Shown piece by piece: positions 15,366-25,183 of a stretch of DNA of 64,000 nucleotides; position 1 is the stretch's first letter; the number at the start of each line of letters is the position of its first letter. The stretch is from IMG/VR virus record IMGVR_UViG_3300023117_002343, positions 1 through 64,000 of that record; one strand, 5' to 3'. Both the position numbers and the translations under genes were made by a program. Under the pieces are notes generated by a model, which saw only the letters and a list, made by a program, of their open reading frames with translations, was not told the DNA's origin and ran no database searches. The DNA is from a virus.

Positions 15366-18300
15366 CTACTCGATGAACCAGTTGGATGTGCCATCGTTAT
15401 AAAGACTGATGGCAATGTAATTTCTATTTAATATCGCGGTCGAATCGCCGTCGATCAGATCTGAGCCGGATGCCACGATCGTGATGTTGTTTTTCTTGGC
15501 ATTGCCGTCTTCGTCTTTGAATCTCAGATCTCTCTCGCCCACGTCTGAAATTTTAGGAAGCTGAATGGTCACTTCATCGGTCGCTGTGTATCTCACGCCG
15601 ATTCGATAGTCGTTGATTGTCGCTGTATAGACCGGTTGTGTGATGCGAGTTGTGGGTGTGGTGATGCTATTGTAATAGCGGACAGAACCAGAAACTGAAA
15701 CATCGCCGCCAAATACCGAAACGCCTTCAGAAGCTCCGCCCGCCGAATTTATGGCGCCAGAAACATAGAAGAAGACATCCGTTCCTTTATCGCTTGGTGC
15801 ATCTACGGTACCAGCTTCAGCTCCAGGAATTGCTACAGAGCCAGTTGTGAATATAGATCCGTTAGTCGTCGAATCCCAGTAGGTATCCGCTTGAACTGAA
15901 CTGACAGTGACTGAACCATTTGACTGTGAAGTAATGATGACATTATCGCCAGAAATCAAATAAGAGGTGCCGTCTGTTAATTGCGTGAGAGAGCCGGATA
16001 GACCAAGCAAACCATTGACAGAACCAGAAGCCGTAACATCGCCACCAAACAGAGCAGTCTGAGTCTTGTCTAGAGCGCCTGAGACGTAAAAGAAAACATC
16101 AGTGCCTTTATCCGTCGGATCATCTATTGTTCCAGAGTCACCTCCTGGAATTGCGACTGAACCCGTAGTGAATATAGCACCATTGGTTGTTGAATCCCAG
16201 TAGGTAGAAACAGATGCAGCTGTAGAAGATATCGTAACAGGGCCATTTGACGCAGACGTAATTGTTACGCCTGGACCAGCAATCAAATAAGAAGTACCAT
16301 CGGCCAGCTGTGTAAGAGAGCCGGATAAGCCCCCTAGGTGGACAGAAGTGCCGGTCACAAACAGATCGCTCTCAATAGAAGTATCGCCGGTGACGTTAAG
16401 AGTGCCTGATACGTCTGTGGATCCTGTGATGGTCAGTTGGTTGTTTGTTCCCCAATCGACGGCATCAACGCCATTAGGATATTCCAGAATACGATTACCC
16501 CAATCAAGGGAGATCACACCGGTGCCATCGTAAGCATATCGAGCAACTAGAGCTAGAGTTGCTGTATTAGTTGCATCAACAAGGTTATGAGTAAACTCAG
16601 AAATACCACTGCCGTTAACAGCAAGGACTTCGCCGACTGTGCCGCCTTCAATAACCGAAGAGGAAACGTAGGAGGCAGTCACGTTTGTTAGAGCGCTGCC
16701 GTCTCCTGTAAAAGATCCGCTAAAAGATCCGGAAAAGCCGGCCAAAGCCGTAATTGAGCCGGAAATAACAACATCGCCACCAAACAGTGAGACTCCTGGA
16801 AAAGCACCATTTGCTGACCCGATTGCCCCTGAAACGTAAAAGAAGACATCAGCGCCTTTATCATCTGGAGAATCAACTGACTCAGAGCCGGGAATGGCAA
16901 CCGAACCTGTTGTGAAAATAGATCCGTTAGTTGTTGAATCCCAGTAGGTATCAGCCTGCGTTGAACTGATGGTTACTGCGCCATTTGACTCCGAGGTGAT
17001 AGTAACATTGTCGCCGGCAATCAAATAAGATGTACCGTCTGCTAGCTGAGTCAACGAACCAGAGAGGCCAGCTTGGTGAATTGTTGCGCCGGTGAATGTT
17101 GTACCTGAGACGGTTGCAACAATAGAATCATCAATCTCAAGAGTAACATCGCCTGAAGTACCGCCACCCAATAGACCATTACCAGCATTGACCGATGTAA
17201 TATCGCCAACAGTTCCATCATTGGTAATGGTAACAGAACCATTTGAGCCGGTCGTAATTGCAATACCAGATCCAGCAACAAGATAAGAAGAGCCATCCAG
17301 GAGCTGGGTTAGGGATCCTGACAATCCTTGCTCAAAGTAACCCGTACCAGACACATAAATGTCACCACCGAACAAAGATCGATTGGTATTGTCTAAAGCG
17401 CCAGAAACGTAGAAAAAGACATCCGTTCCTTTGTCACTGGGAGAATCTACACTCTCAACTCCAGGTATTGCAACCGATCCAGTCGTGAATATAGATCCAT
17501 TTGTAGTAGATTCCCAGTAAGTATCAGCCTGAGTATCTATAGAGCTTATGGTTACTGCGCCATTGGACTCTGAGGTAATAGTAACATTGGTACCCGCAAT
17601 GAGATAAGAAGTGCCATCGGCCAACTGAGTTAATGATCCGGAAAGGCCGGCTTGGTGAATAGTGGCGCCAGTAAATGTGGTTCCGCTGACAGTCGCCACA
17701 ACTGAATCATCGATATTCAGAGTTACGTTGCTATTTGCCCCTCCGTCGACAATATCGATGCCTGTTCCACCGGTTAAAACTCTTTCATCAGTCAATTCAG
17801 CATTGAGTGCCAGGGTGACATATTGGGCATTTGCAGGAGTGTTGCTGGAGACTGTAACTTGACCATTTGATTCTGAAACGATTGTTACATTGGATCCAGC
17901 GACCAAATAAGATCGTCCGTCTGTTAATTGCGTGAGTGAGCCGCTAAGTCCTAACAGGCCATTTACTGATCCAGACGCTGTAATGTCACCGCCAAACAAA
18001 GCTGTCTGTGTTTTATCTAGCGCGCCAGATACATAAAAGAAAACGTCTGTGCCTTTATCGCTTGGCGCATCGACAGATTCAGCGCCAGGTATCGCAACTG
18101 AACCTGTTGTAAAGATAGATCCGTTGGTGGTGGAATCCCAATATGTGTCGGCTTGCGTGTCTATCGAAGAAATTGTGATGGCACCGTTGGATTCCGAAGT
18201 AATCGTAACATTTGTACCAGCAATCAGGTAAGAGGTGCCATCAGCCAGCTGAGTTAAAGAACCAGAAAGTCCGGCTTGGTGAACAGTAGCGCCTGTGAAT

Positions 18301-21300
18301 GTTGTGCCAGATACTGTTGCAACAATAGAATCGTCAATCTCAAGGGTGACATCACCTGAAGATCCTCCACCAAGAAGACCGTTTCCAGCCGTTACTGACG
18401 TGATGTCTCCCACTGTGCCGTCATTTGTGATTGTTACGGCGCCATTTGATCCTGTCGTAATTGCAATTCCATCGCCGGCAATTAGATAGGAAGTACCATC
18501 GAGAAGTTGAGTTAGCGATCCAGACAATCCCTGCTCAAAATAACCTGTTCCCGATACATAGACATCGCCACCAAAAAGAGAGCGGTTGGTATTATTTAAA
18601 GCTCCCGATACGTAAAAAAAGACGTCTGCGCCTTTATCACTTGGCGAGTCAACAGACTCAGAACCTGGAATTGCAACAGATCCAGTTGTAAAAATTGAAC
18701 CATTGGTCGTCGAGTCCCAGTAAGTATCAGCCTGAGTATCAACTGAAGAAATTGTTACAGCGCCATTTGACTCACTGGTGATTGTGACGTTGGTTCCAGC
18801 AATGAGATAAGAAGTGCCATCGGCCAGCTGTGTCAACGAACCAGAAAGACCAGCCTGATGGATTGTTGCTCCGGTAAAAGTTGTACCAGATACAGTGGCC
18901 ACAATTGAATCGTCAATGTTTAGAGTTACGTTGTTGTTTGCTCCTCCGTCGACAATATCAATGCCTGTTCCACCTGTCAGAACTCTTTCGTTAGATAGCT
19001 CTGCATTGAGGGCCAGAGTCACGTACTGAGCGTCAGCAGGAGTATCACTTGAAATTGTGATTTGACCATTAGACTCAGAGACGATAGTCGTGTTCGATCC
19101 GGCAACTAAATATGATCGACCATCGGTTAATTGAGTCAAAGAGCCACTAAGGCCCAACAAGCCGTTAACAGAACCGGAAGCTGTTATATCCCCACCAAAC
19201 AACGATGTCTGAGTTTTGTCTAGTGCACCAGAAACATAAAAGAAGACATCGGTTCCCTTGTCCAGCGGGGAATCTACAGACTCAGCACCCGGAATAGCGA
19301 CTGATCCCGTCGTAAAGATCGAACCGTTGGTTGTCGAGTCCCAGTAAGTATCAGCCTGAGTATCGACTGAAGAAATTGTTACGGCGCCGTTGGACTCACT
19401 AGCGATTGTGACGTTGGCTCCAGCAATCAGATAAGATGTTCCATCAGCTAGTTGAGTCAGCGATCCAGACAAACCGGCTTGGTGAATTGTAGCACCGGTA
19501 AATGTAGTGCCAGAAACGGTAGCAACAATTGAATCGTCAATCTCCAGCGTAACATCACCTGATGAACCACCCCCTAACAGTCCGTTTCCGGCAGTGACTG
19601 AGGTAATATCACCAACAGTGCCGTCATTGGTGATTGTAACTGATCCATTCGAACCGGTAGTAATTGCAATTCCATCGCCGGCAACAAGATAAGAGGTGCC
19701 ATCTAATAGCTGCGTAAGAGAGCCTGATAGGCCTTGTTCAAAATATCCCGTTCCGGATACATAAACATCACCGCCGAATAAAGAACGATTGGTATTGTCT
19801 AACGCACCTGAAACGTAGAAGAAAACATCAGTGCCTTTATCACTTGGCGAATCTACGCTTTCCTCGCCCGGGATCGCTACGGATCCAGTCGTGAATATGG
19901 ATCCATTGGTTGTTGATTCCCAGTAGGTATCGGCTTGTGTATCGACTGACGAAATTGTTACTGCACCATTAGACTCGGATGTTATAGTAACATTTGTGCC
20001 GGCAATCAAATAAGAAGTGCCATCAGCTAGTTGAGTTAGCGAACCTGACAAACCAGCCTGATGAATCGTAGCGCCTGTAAACGTAGTGCCAGAAACTGTA
20101 GCAACAACTGAATCGTCAATATTGAGAGTTACATTGCTGTTGGCGCCTCCGTCGACAATATCGATGCCTGTTCCGCCAGTCAGTACTCTTTCGTCGGTCA
20201 GGGTTGCATTTAACGCTAGTGTTACGTACTGCGCATTTGTTGGAGCTCCGCCGCCAGCAGTCGGCGCTGATATCGTAACAGCTCCATTCGATGCTGATGT
20301 AATTTCAACATTGCTGCCGGCAATGAGATAAGAGGTACCGTCTGTTAGTTGTGTAAGAGAGCCACTCAGTCCTAACAGGCCTGAAACAGAACCCGAGGTA
20401 ATGACATCTCCACCAAACAACGATACATCAGAAGAATTCAAAGAGCCCGACACGTAGAAGAAGACGTCAGTGCCCTTATCGCTTGGAGAATCTACAGATT
20501 CAGAGCCTGGAATTGCAACCGATCCAGTCGTAAAGATTGAGCCGTTCGTTGTTGAGTCCCAGTAGGTATCGGCCTGAGTGTCAACTGAGCTGATTGTTAT
20601 CGAGCCGTTAGACTGTGACGTAATGGTTACATTGTCGCCTGCTACCAAATAAGACGTACCATCGGATAACTGTGTCAGGGAACCTGAAAGGCCGGCTTGA
20701 TGAATAGTAGCACCGGTGAATGTCGTGCCCGAGACAGTTGCAACGATCGAATCATTGATTTCTAGCGTGACATCGCCCGAGGTGCCACCACCCAACAAGC
20801 CGTTCCCAGCTATGACTGCAGTAATATCGCCAACAGTTCCGTCGTTGGTAATCGTAACTGCTCCATTCGAACCGGTGGTAATTGCAATGCCAGATCCAGC
20901 AATTAGATAGGACGTTCCGTCTACTAGCTGTGTGAGAGAACCTGATAGTCCCTGTTCGAAGTATCCAGTGCCAGAAACATATGTATCACCGCCAAACAGC
21001 GACCGGTTTGTATTGTCTAGAGCACCAGAAACGTAAAAGAAGACGTCAGTGCCTTTATCGGATGGAGAATCTACACTTTCAGATCCAGGTATTGCAACTG
21101 ATCCCGTCGTAAAGATCGAGCCGTTGGTCGTTGAATCCCAGTAGGTATCGGCCTGGGTGTCAATCGATGAAATAGTAATAGCACCATTGGACTGCGAAAC
21201 AATTGTTATATTGTCTCCCGCAATCAAATAGGAGGTACCATCGGACAATTGAGTCAAAGAACCTGACAGACCGGCCTGATGAATTGTTGCACCGGTAAAA

Positions 21301-23234
21301 GTTGTGCCTGAGACGGTCGCAACAACGGAGTCGTCGATGCTTAAGGTGACCGTGCTATTGGCACCTCCGTCAGTAATATCAATGCCGGTACCAGCGGTTA
21401 AGACTCTTTCGTCGGTGAGATTTGGATCGCTAGCCAGTGTTACATACTGCGCATTGGTCGGAGTGGTACCGGCAATCGTCACTTGCCCGTTAGAGGACGA
21501 TGCAATAGTCACATTATCGCCGGCAACCAAATAGCTAGACCCGTCAGTCAAACGCGTCAGAGAGCCGCTTAAACCCAGCTGAGCGGTGACAGCACCGGAA
21601 GCCAAAAGATCGCCGCCAAAAAGCGAAACAGAGTCTCCACTTAGACTCCCTGAGACATAAAAGAAGACGTCGGTGCCTTTATCACTTGGAGCATCGATGT
21701 TTTCTGCGCCCGGAATTGCAACTGATCCAGTCGTGAATATGGATCCATTGGTGGTCGAGTCCCAATAGGTATCGGCCTGTGTGTCTACGGAAGATATCGT
21801 TACGGAGCCATTTGATTCCGACGTGATGGTCACGTTGGTGCCGGCAACGAGATACGATGTGCCGTCTGTCAATTGAGTCAGAGATCCGCTTAAGCCCTCG
21901 GTGGCAAAAAATGATCCCGTGAAAGCATTCGTAAAAGAGACTATTTCTGTAGTATCATCGTAACACAGATAAGATTTGCCGCCAGCAATGACTCCGGATC
22001 CCGTAATCTGGGCTATGTCAGTTATGAACGTGGGCTCTTGGGGCCTTACCAGTACAACGCCTTCAGTGGCATTAGAAACCTGAACAACTCCCACTCTGGC
22101 CGCAAAATTTGGCGCAGCCGGCCTAGAATTTGTGTACGTTCCGGAAGTAACTGACGACAGATACAGAATGTCGCCGGCTGCAAAAGTCGAAGTATTTAGA
22201 TCCCGTACGGCACCGAATGTAGTAATGTATCCCGACTGATTGAGGCCGATTTGCTCCGTTGCCACGCCCAGAATTTGATCTTGCTCGATTTCTTTCTTGA
22301 AAGACTTGACGGAAGCAATTGCCTTTTCGACGGTGACATTGCCGCCATTTGCGCCAGATATTCTAACTGCATCGCCATTATTAATAACGACGCCTGAATC
22401 GTTGAAGGCATAGACATGTTCTTCTTGGCCCAGCTGCAATCTGACATCAGAACCTTGCATATCGAGAGAGACAGTCTTATTGCCGTCGTCCCAAAACATT
22501 CGGCCGGTAGAATGACCAGTTACAGTTGCCTCAGTGTCAAACTGAAGCTCAGGAACATAGTGAACACCAGAAACCAAAACGTCGCCGGCAAAAACCGAAA
22601 CGCCTCTGGCGTTATCTTCCTTAGCTCCAATGATGCCGGTGACAAAAAGAAAAGTATCGGTAGGAGAATAGTTTTGAGTGCCGCTGGTGATCTGTATGGA
22701 ATTGTCGCCAGAGCTTGGCACAACTATCGAAGCGGAAAGCGAAAGGTTGGCGTCTATGTGGGTTGCTGCAACCCTCTGATTCGCGTCATCGTAGGTAAAT
22801 CCAGCATTGCCACCAAACAGGCCGCCATCGTTGTACTGAACATTTGTATCAGCGCCGCCCGGTGAAGTACCGCCTCCCGTCGAACTAATCGTGATTGATC
22901 CATTAGACTGCGAGGAGATTGCGATATTGCTGCCGGCAATAAGATAAGAGGTGCCGTCCGTTAATTGAGTGAGCGAACCGGACAAGCCCTGAAAAGCAGA
23001 AACTGGATTAGCAAATTCAGCAGAACCCGTAATCTGATGCAGGTCCGTGAGCTGACCGCCGATAATGGTGCTGCCCGACACGTGAAGCTTGGCAAGAGGG
23101 TCAGATACCCCAATGCCCATTCTTTCAGAGCCAGTTGTAAAAACAAAATTCGGACTCGAATCAAAATCACCGTCAGTGCTAAACTGTATGACTCCGTTCG
23201 AACCCGAAGCTTCTATAACCCTAAATGCTGTCAC
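15366..23234 (-). CDS. Giant repetitive tail fiber protein
   Basis: 2622 residues from a GTG at 23234 with GAAGG six bases upstream. The protein has a short N-terminal region with AFRVIEASGSNGVIQFS and an RMGIGVSDPLAKLHVSGST element typical of bacterial and phage fiber-type proteins. It then carries twenty copies of a GLSGSLTQLxDGTSYL module, eleven of which are followed by a TYWDSTTNGSIFTTG block. Modules run in an A-B-A'-C cycle of about 400 residues. The C-terminus (TIQLPKISDVGERDLRFKDE to SLYNDGTSNWFIE) looks like a fiber tip. Expected to form a long trimeric beta-structured fiber for host adsorption. No intramolecular chaperone peptidase domain is seen. Confidence 0.88.
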   Translation of the reverse strand: MTAFRVIEASGSNGVIQFSTDGDFDSSPNFVFTTGSERMGIGVSDPLAKLHVSGSTIIGGQLTDLHQITGSAEFANPVSAFQGLSGSLTQLTDGTSYLIAGSNIAISSQSNGSITISSTGGGTSPGGADTNVQYNDGGLFGGNAGFTYDDANQRVAATHIDANLSLSASIVVPSSGDNSIQITSGTQNYSPTDTFLFVTGIIGAKEDNARGVSVFAGDVLVSGVHYVPELQFDTEATVTGHSTGRMFWDDGNKTVSLDMQGSDVRLQLGQEEHVYAFNDSGVVINNGDAVRISGANGGNVTVEKAIASVKSFKKEIEQDQILGVATEQIGLNQSGYITTFGAVRDLNTSTFAAGDILYLSSVTSGTYTNSRPAAPNFAARVGVVQVSNATEGVVLVRPQEPTFITDIAQITGSGVIAGGKSYLCYDDTTEIVSFTNAFTGSFFATEGLSGSLTQLTDGTSYLVAGTNVTITSESNGSVTISSVDTQADTYWDSTTNGSIFTTGSVAIPGAENIDAPSDKGTDVFFYVSGSLSGDSVSLFGGDLLASGAVTAQLGLSGSLTRLTDGSSYLVAGDNVTIASSSNGQVTIAGTTPTNAQYVTLASDPNLTDERVLTAGTGIDITDGGANSTVTLSIDDSVVATVSGTTFTGATIHQAGLSGSLTQLSDGTSYLIAGDNITIVSQSNGAITISSIDTQADTYWDSTTNGSIFTTGSVAIPGSESVDSPSDKGTDVFFYVSGALDNTNRSLFGGDTYVSGTGYFEQGLSGSLTQLVDGTSYLIAGSGIAITTGSNGAVTITNDGTVGDITAVIAGNGLLGGGTSGDVTLEINDSIVATVSGTTFTGATIHQAGLSGSLTQLSDGTSYLVAGDNVTITSQSNGSITISSVDTQADTYWDSTTNGSIFTTGSVAIPGSESVDSPSDKGTDVFFYVSGSLNSSDVSLFGGDVITSGSVSGLLGLSGSLTQLTDGTSYLIAGSNVEITSASNGAVTISAPTAGGGAPTNAQYVTLALNATLTDERVLTGGTGIDIVDGGANSNVTLNIDDSVVATVSGTTFTGATIHQAGLSGSLTQLADGTSYLIAGTNVTITSESNGAVTISSVDTQADTYWESTTNGSIFTTGSVAIPGEESVDSPSDKGTDVFFYVSGALDNTNRSLFGGDVYVSGTGYFEQGLSGSLTQLLDGTSYLVAGDGIAITTGSNGSVTITNDGTVGDITSVTAGNGLLGGGSSGDVTLEIDDSIVATVSGTTFTGATIHQAGLSGSLTQLADGTSYLIAGANVTIASESNGAVTISSVDTQADTYWDSTTNGSIFTTGSVAIPGAESVDSPLDKGTDVFFYVSGALDKTQTSLFGGDITASGSVNGLLGLSGSLTQLTDGRSYLVAGSNTTIVSESNGQITISSDTPADAQYVTLALNAELSNERVLTGGTGIDIVDGGANNNVTLNIDDSIVATVSGTTFTGATIHQAGLSGSLTQLADGTSYLIAGTNVTITSESNGAVTISSVDTQADTYWDSTTNGSIFTTGSVAIPGSESVDSPSDKGADVFFYVSGALNNTNRSLFGGDVYVSGTGYFEQGLSGSLTQLLDGTSYLIAGDGIAITTGSNGAVTITNDGTVGDITSVTAGNGLLGGGSSGDVTLEIDDSIVATVSGTTFTGATVHQAGLSGSLTQLADGTSYLIAGTNVTITSESNGAITISSIDTQADTYWDSTTNGSIFTTGSVAIPGAESVDAPSDKGTDVFFYVSGALDKTQTALFGGDITASGSVNGLLGLSGSLTQLTDGRSYLVAGSNVTIVSESNGQVTVSSNTPANAQYVTLALNAELTDERVLTGGTGIDIVDGGANSNVTLNIDDSVVATVSGTTFTGATIHQAGLSGSLTQLADGTSYLIAGTNVTITSESNGAVTISSIDTQADTYWESTTNGSIFTTGSVAIPGVESVDSPSDKGTDVFFYVSGALDNTNRSLFGGDIYVSGTGYFEQGLSGSLTQLLDGSSYLVAGSGIAITTGSNGSVTITNDGTVGDITSVNAGNGLLGGGTSGDVTLEIDDSIVATVSGTTFTGATIHQAGLSGSLTQLADGTSYLIAGDNVTITSESNGAVTISSTQADTYWDSTTNGSIFTTGSVAIPGSESVDSPDDKGADVFFYVSGAIGSANGAFPGVSLFGGDVVISGSITALAGFSGSFSGSFTGDGSALTNVTASYVSSSVIEGGTVGEVLAVNGSGISEFTHNLVDATNTATLALVARYAYDGTGVISLDWGNRILEYPNGVDAVDWGTNNQLTITGSTDVSGTLNVTGDTSIESDLFVTGTSVHLGGLSGSLTQLADGTSYLIAGPGVTITSASNGPVTISSTAASVSTYWDSTTNGAIFTTGSVAIPGGDSGTIDDPTDKGTDVFFYVSGALDKTQTALFGGDVTASGSVNGLLGLSGSLTQLTDGTSYLISGDNVIITSQSNGSVTVSSVQADTYWDSTTNGSIFTTGSVAIPGAEAGTVDAPSDKGTDVFFYVSGAINSAGGASEGVSVFGGDVSVSGSVRYYNSITTPTTRITQPVYTATINDYRIGVRYTATDEVTIQLPKISDVGERDLRFKDEDGNAKKNNITIVASGSDLIDGDSTAILNRNYIAISLYNDGTSNWFIE
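17050..21900 (-). repeat. About 1.2 kb higher-order tandem repeat within the fiber gene
   Basis: The EQGLSGSLTQL module recurs with its DNA landmark (plus strand CCTTGCTCAAAGTAA and variants) near 17326, 18528, 19731 and 20950, giving spacings of about 1203, 1203 and 1219 bases. Between landmarks the other modules recur in the same order. Silent third-position changes separate the copies while the amino acids are nearly fixed, so the repeat is kept by selection and not very recent. Borders are approximate. Confidence 0.85.
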
Positions 23235-23268
23235 GTTTTGCCTTCAGAACTATCTCATGTTTCATTAC

Positions 23269-23296
23269 CTTATAGCAATTTTTGAGACGTTGTAAA
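23269..23296 (-). promoter_or_regulatory. Possible sigma-70-like promoter of the fiber gene
   Basis: The minus strand reads TTTACA, 16 bases, TATAAG, in the 76-base gap between the HEXXH gene and the fiber gene, giving a leader of about 30 bases before the GTG at 23234. Unlike the GTGTAA promoters elsewhere, this is closer to the ordinary bacterial consensus. Not supported by anything beyond the match. Confidence 0.3.
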
Positions 23297-23310
23297 TGTT
23301 TGCTTGGCGA

Positions 23311-24177
23311 TTAGCGCCCTGATCTAATGATCTCTCTAATGATTTTTTTCAGCTGCCTTTTGGCGCTTTTTATCTCTGCGCGTCGCGCATTCTCATATAT
23401 GCCCTGCTCGCCAAAACGACGCAGGTATTTTTTGATCTTCTTGCGAAGACGCTCGGTGAACTCTGAGTCTGGATGGTCTCTGAAATACTGCGGAAAGTTG
23501 TAGCCTAGATCAATTTCATCGGCCAGCCTTGCCAGCTCAGAGACGTCTCCCTTTCTCGCCACCATTTGCTGCGCGGCAGACAGGCCAAATTCCTGCGCCA
23601 ATCGCTCGGCAAACTCGTGGCCGAAAGCGTCGATTTCAATGCGAGACTTGAGATAATCAGTGACCGGAGCAGTTTCCTCTGGAATATCGTTCCACTTTTC
23701 ATACTGCTTTTTGGCTTGGTATTTGGTGATACCCTTATCTCTTGCCAAAGAATCATACTGCCGCAGATGAATCAGTTCGTGACGTACCTTGATGGCCACG
23801 TCTTCCACCACTTTTTTGGCGTTGATCAGCTCCGGATCAAAACCTTCTTCAGCCATCACGATCTTGAGATAGATCTGGCCCTTACTGCGAGTCGACATGC
23901 GCGCTTCGGCGCCGATCAGATATCGATTGGGTTTTTCATCCGACTGCATCTCGACACCGTGATCTTCCTCGCTCAAGCTTTCGGCCACCACTTTGATGTT
24001 TAGACCGTGCTTTTTAAAAAATTTCTGCAGTGTCTTTTTAAGAAGATCAGCTGATTCTGTCAGAGCCTCTCGCCCAAATCGATCCTCATTGTCGTGCAGC
24101 CAAAAGCCCGAAGAGTAAAGAGTCGAGGTCAGGTCCTTGTACAAAAAAGAATCAAGGGGTGCTTCAAAAAGTTTCAT
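23311..24177 (-). CDS. Putative zinc metallopeptidase-like protein (HEXXH)
   Basis: 288 residues. VRHELIHLRQYDSL at about 131-144 holds an HEXXH motif (H133, E134, H137), typical of zincin peptidases. A third ligand could be in the ETAPVTDYLKSRIEIDAFGHE region that follows. The N-terminus starts MKLFEAPLDS and the C-terminus ends in a basic helix RQLKKIIREIIRS, resembling the short helices on several neighbours (24824, 27150, 27755). No signal peptide. It could be a virion protease or a structural protein with a zincin fold. Overlaps the SodC gene by four bases. Confidence 0.6.
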   Translation of the reverse strand: MKLFEAPLDSFLYKDLTSTLYSSGFWLHDNEDRFGREALTESADLLKKTLQKFFKKHGLNIKVVAESLSEEDHGVEMQSDEKPNRYLIGAEARMSTRSKGQIYLKIVMAEEGFDPELINAKKVVEDVAIKVRHELIHLRQYDSLARDKGITKYQAKKQYEKWNDIPEETAPVTDYLKSRIEIDAFGHEFAERLAQEFGLSAAQQMVARKGDVSELARLADEIDLGYNFPQYFRDHPDSEFTERLRKKIKKYLRRFGEQGIYENARRAEIKSAKRQLKKIIREIIRSGR

Positions 24178-24824
24178 TCTATCACACCTCCTAGCATTCG
24201 AGATTTGCCGCCACCCATCGGATCTGGCTTGTAAGAATAGTTATCGCCGCCAGAGTGCACAATAATGGACCTGCCTCTTACGTCTTCTAGAGTTAGCCTA
24301 GGCGCCAAAAGAATGGCGTCGATTGTGCCATCTTCGAGTGCATAAGCTCGAGGCAGATCGCCCAAGTGTCCATCGCCATAAGGTCCCAGATGCTTGCCTG
24401 TTCCCATTGGATCATAGTGTCCTCCGGCAGCCATTCCAGGCTGGATCTTGCCGTCTTTTTTTCCCGGGCCCACATCTGGATTTTCATGGATGTGAATGCC
24501 ATGTTCGCCCGGTGGTACTCCTTCAGCCTTCAGTTTCACTATGAGACCTAGGTCGGTCTGTTCAAACTGAGCCGAGCCGACAGCTTCTCCCACTCCATCT
24601 TTTGTCAGTCGTCGCAAAATTGCCATGGCATCCACAAAATCGCCCTCTTCAGACTGCTCAAAGAGATGACCGTAGGACTCCCGAATCAATCCCATTTTTT
24701 TGTAGTAGTCACTGATCTTCTGAAGATATTCGGGCTCCCACTCGTTTTCGTTGCCGATTCGATCTAGAAAGAGACTGCTGGACGTGGCATCGTCGTAAGT
24801 CTGACCCGACTTTCTTTTTTTCAT
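24174..24824 (-). CDS. sodC: Cu/Zn superoxide dismutase with N-terminal extension
   Basis: 216 residues. The dismutase domain begins near residue 75. Copper ligands H111, H113, H136, H190 and zinc ligands H136, H145, H153, D156 are all present (HGIHIHE, AAGGHYDP, KHLGP, GHLGDLP, IIVHSGGDN), as is the guiding Arg (R209). Both disulfide cysteines of bacterial SodC are lost (Val118 and Gly212 in their places) and there is no signal peptide. The protein therefore seems made for a reducing compartment or the virion interior, unlike periplasmic SodC. The N-terminal 70 residues are unrelated to SOD and end GHLFEQSEE. Would convert superoxide to peroxide and oxygen. Confidence 0.92.
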   Translation of the reverse strand: MKKRKSGQTYDDATSSSLFLDRIGNENEWEPEYLQKISDYYKKMGLIRESYGHLFEQSEEGDFVDAMAILRRLTKDGVGEAVGSAQFEQTDLGLIVKLKAEGVPPGEHGIHIHENPDVGPGKKDGKIQPGMAAGGHYDPMGTGKHLGPYGDGHLGDLPRAYALEDGTIDAILLAPRLTLEDVRGRSIIVHSGGDNYSYKPDPMGGGKSRMLGGVIE

Positions 24825-25135
24825 TATGCTTCCGTTTCTTCGTCTGGAGCTGCAGCCAAAGCTTGTTTGAGCTTTGTCAAATCAACATTTTGACCTTTGT
24901 CCATCAGTTTAATAAAAAAATCAGCAACCAACTCATTCTGTGCTGTATTGCGTCGATCTTTTTTAAGAGCAGCAATCAATTTTTGAGGCTCGTCAGCACC
25001 GATCTGATTTGCTAACTGCTTTAACTTTTGAAGCTGTTGACCTTCAATTGAAGCATCATCTTGTTCTTGAAGCAAACGTTTTTTAAGCTCGGTGCGAATC
25101 ATCGCTCTCAGTTTGGATTCTTTGATAGGGGGCAT
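24824..25135 (-). CDS. Hypothetical helical protein
   Basis: 103 residues. Opens with a basic amphipathic helix (ESKLRAMIRTELKKRLLQEQ) ending in a LLQE box, then a Gln/Leu-rich helical body and the acidic tail PDEETEA. The opening helix resembles those at 27150 and 27755. A GTAAATAT motif lies about 27 bases upstream (25162-25169), and the 48-base gap before it holds nothing else recognisable. The start overlaps nothing; the end overlaps the SodC start by one base. No family known. Confidence 0.55.
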   Translation of the reverse strand: MPPIKESKLRAMIRTELKKRLLQEQDDASIEGQQLQKLKQLANQIGADEPQKLIAALKKDRRNTAQNELVADFFIKLMDKGQNVDLTKLKQALAAAPDEETEA

Positions 25136-25183
25136 GGTTTTCTCCTAACAGGTTACTGCAGGTAAATATCCCCCGCCAGATCT

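Noticed and set aside
15366-23234. Many plus-strand open frames of 60-150 codons opposite the fiber gene
   Set aside because: They repeat at the spacing of the fiber modules and are mirror images of its codons, without ribosome sites or known domains.
23308-23320. GGCG/CGCC hairpin at the end of the HEXXH gene as a terminator
   Set aside because: The stem is four pairs and lacks a following T run on the minus strand.
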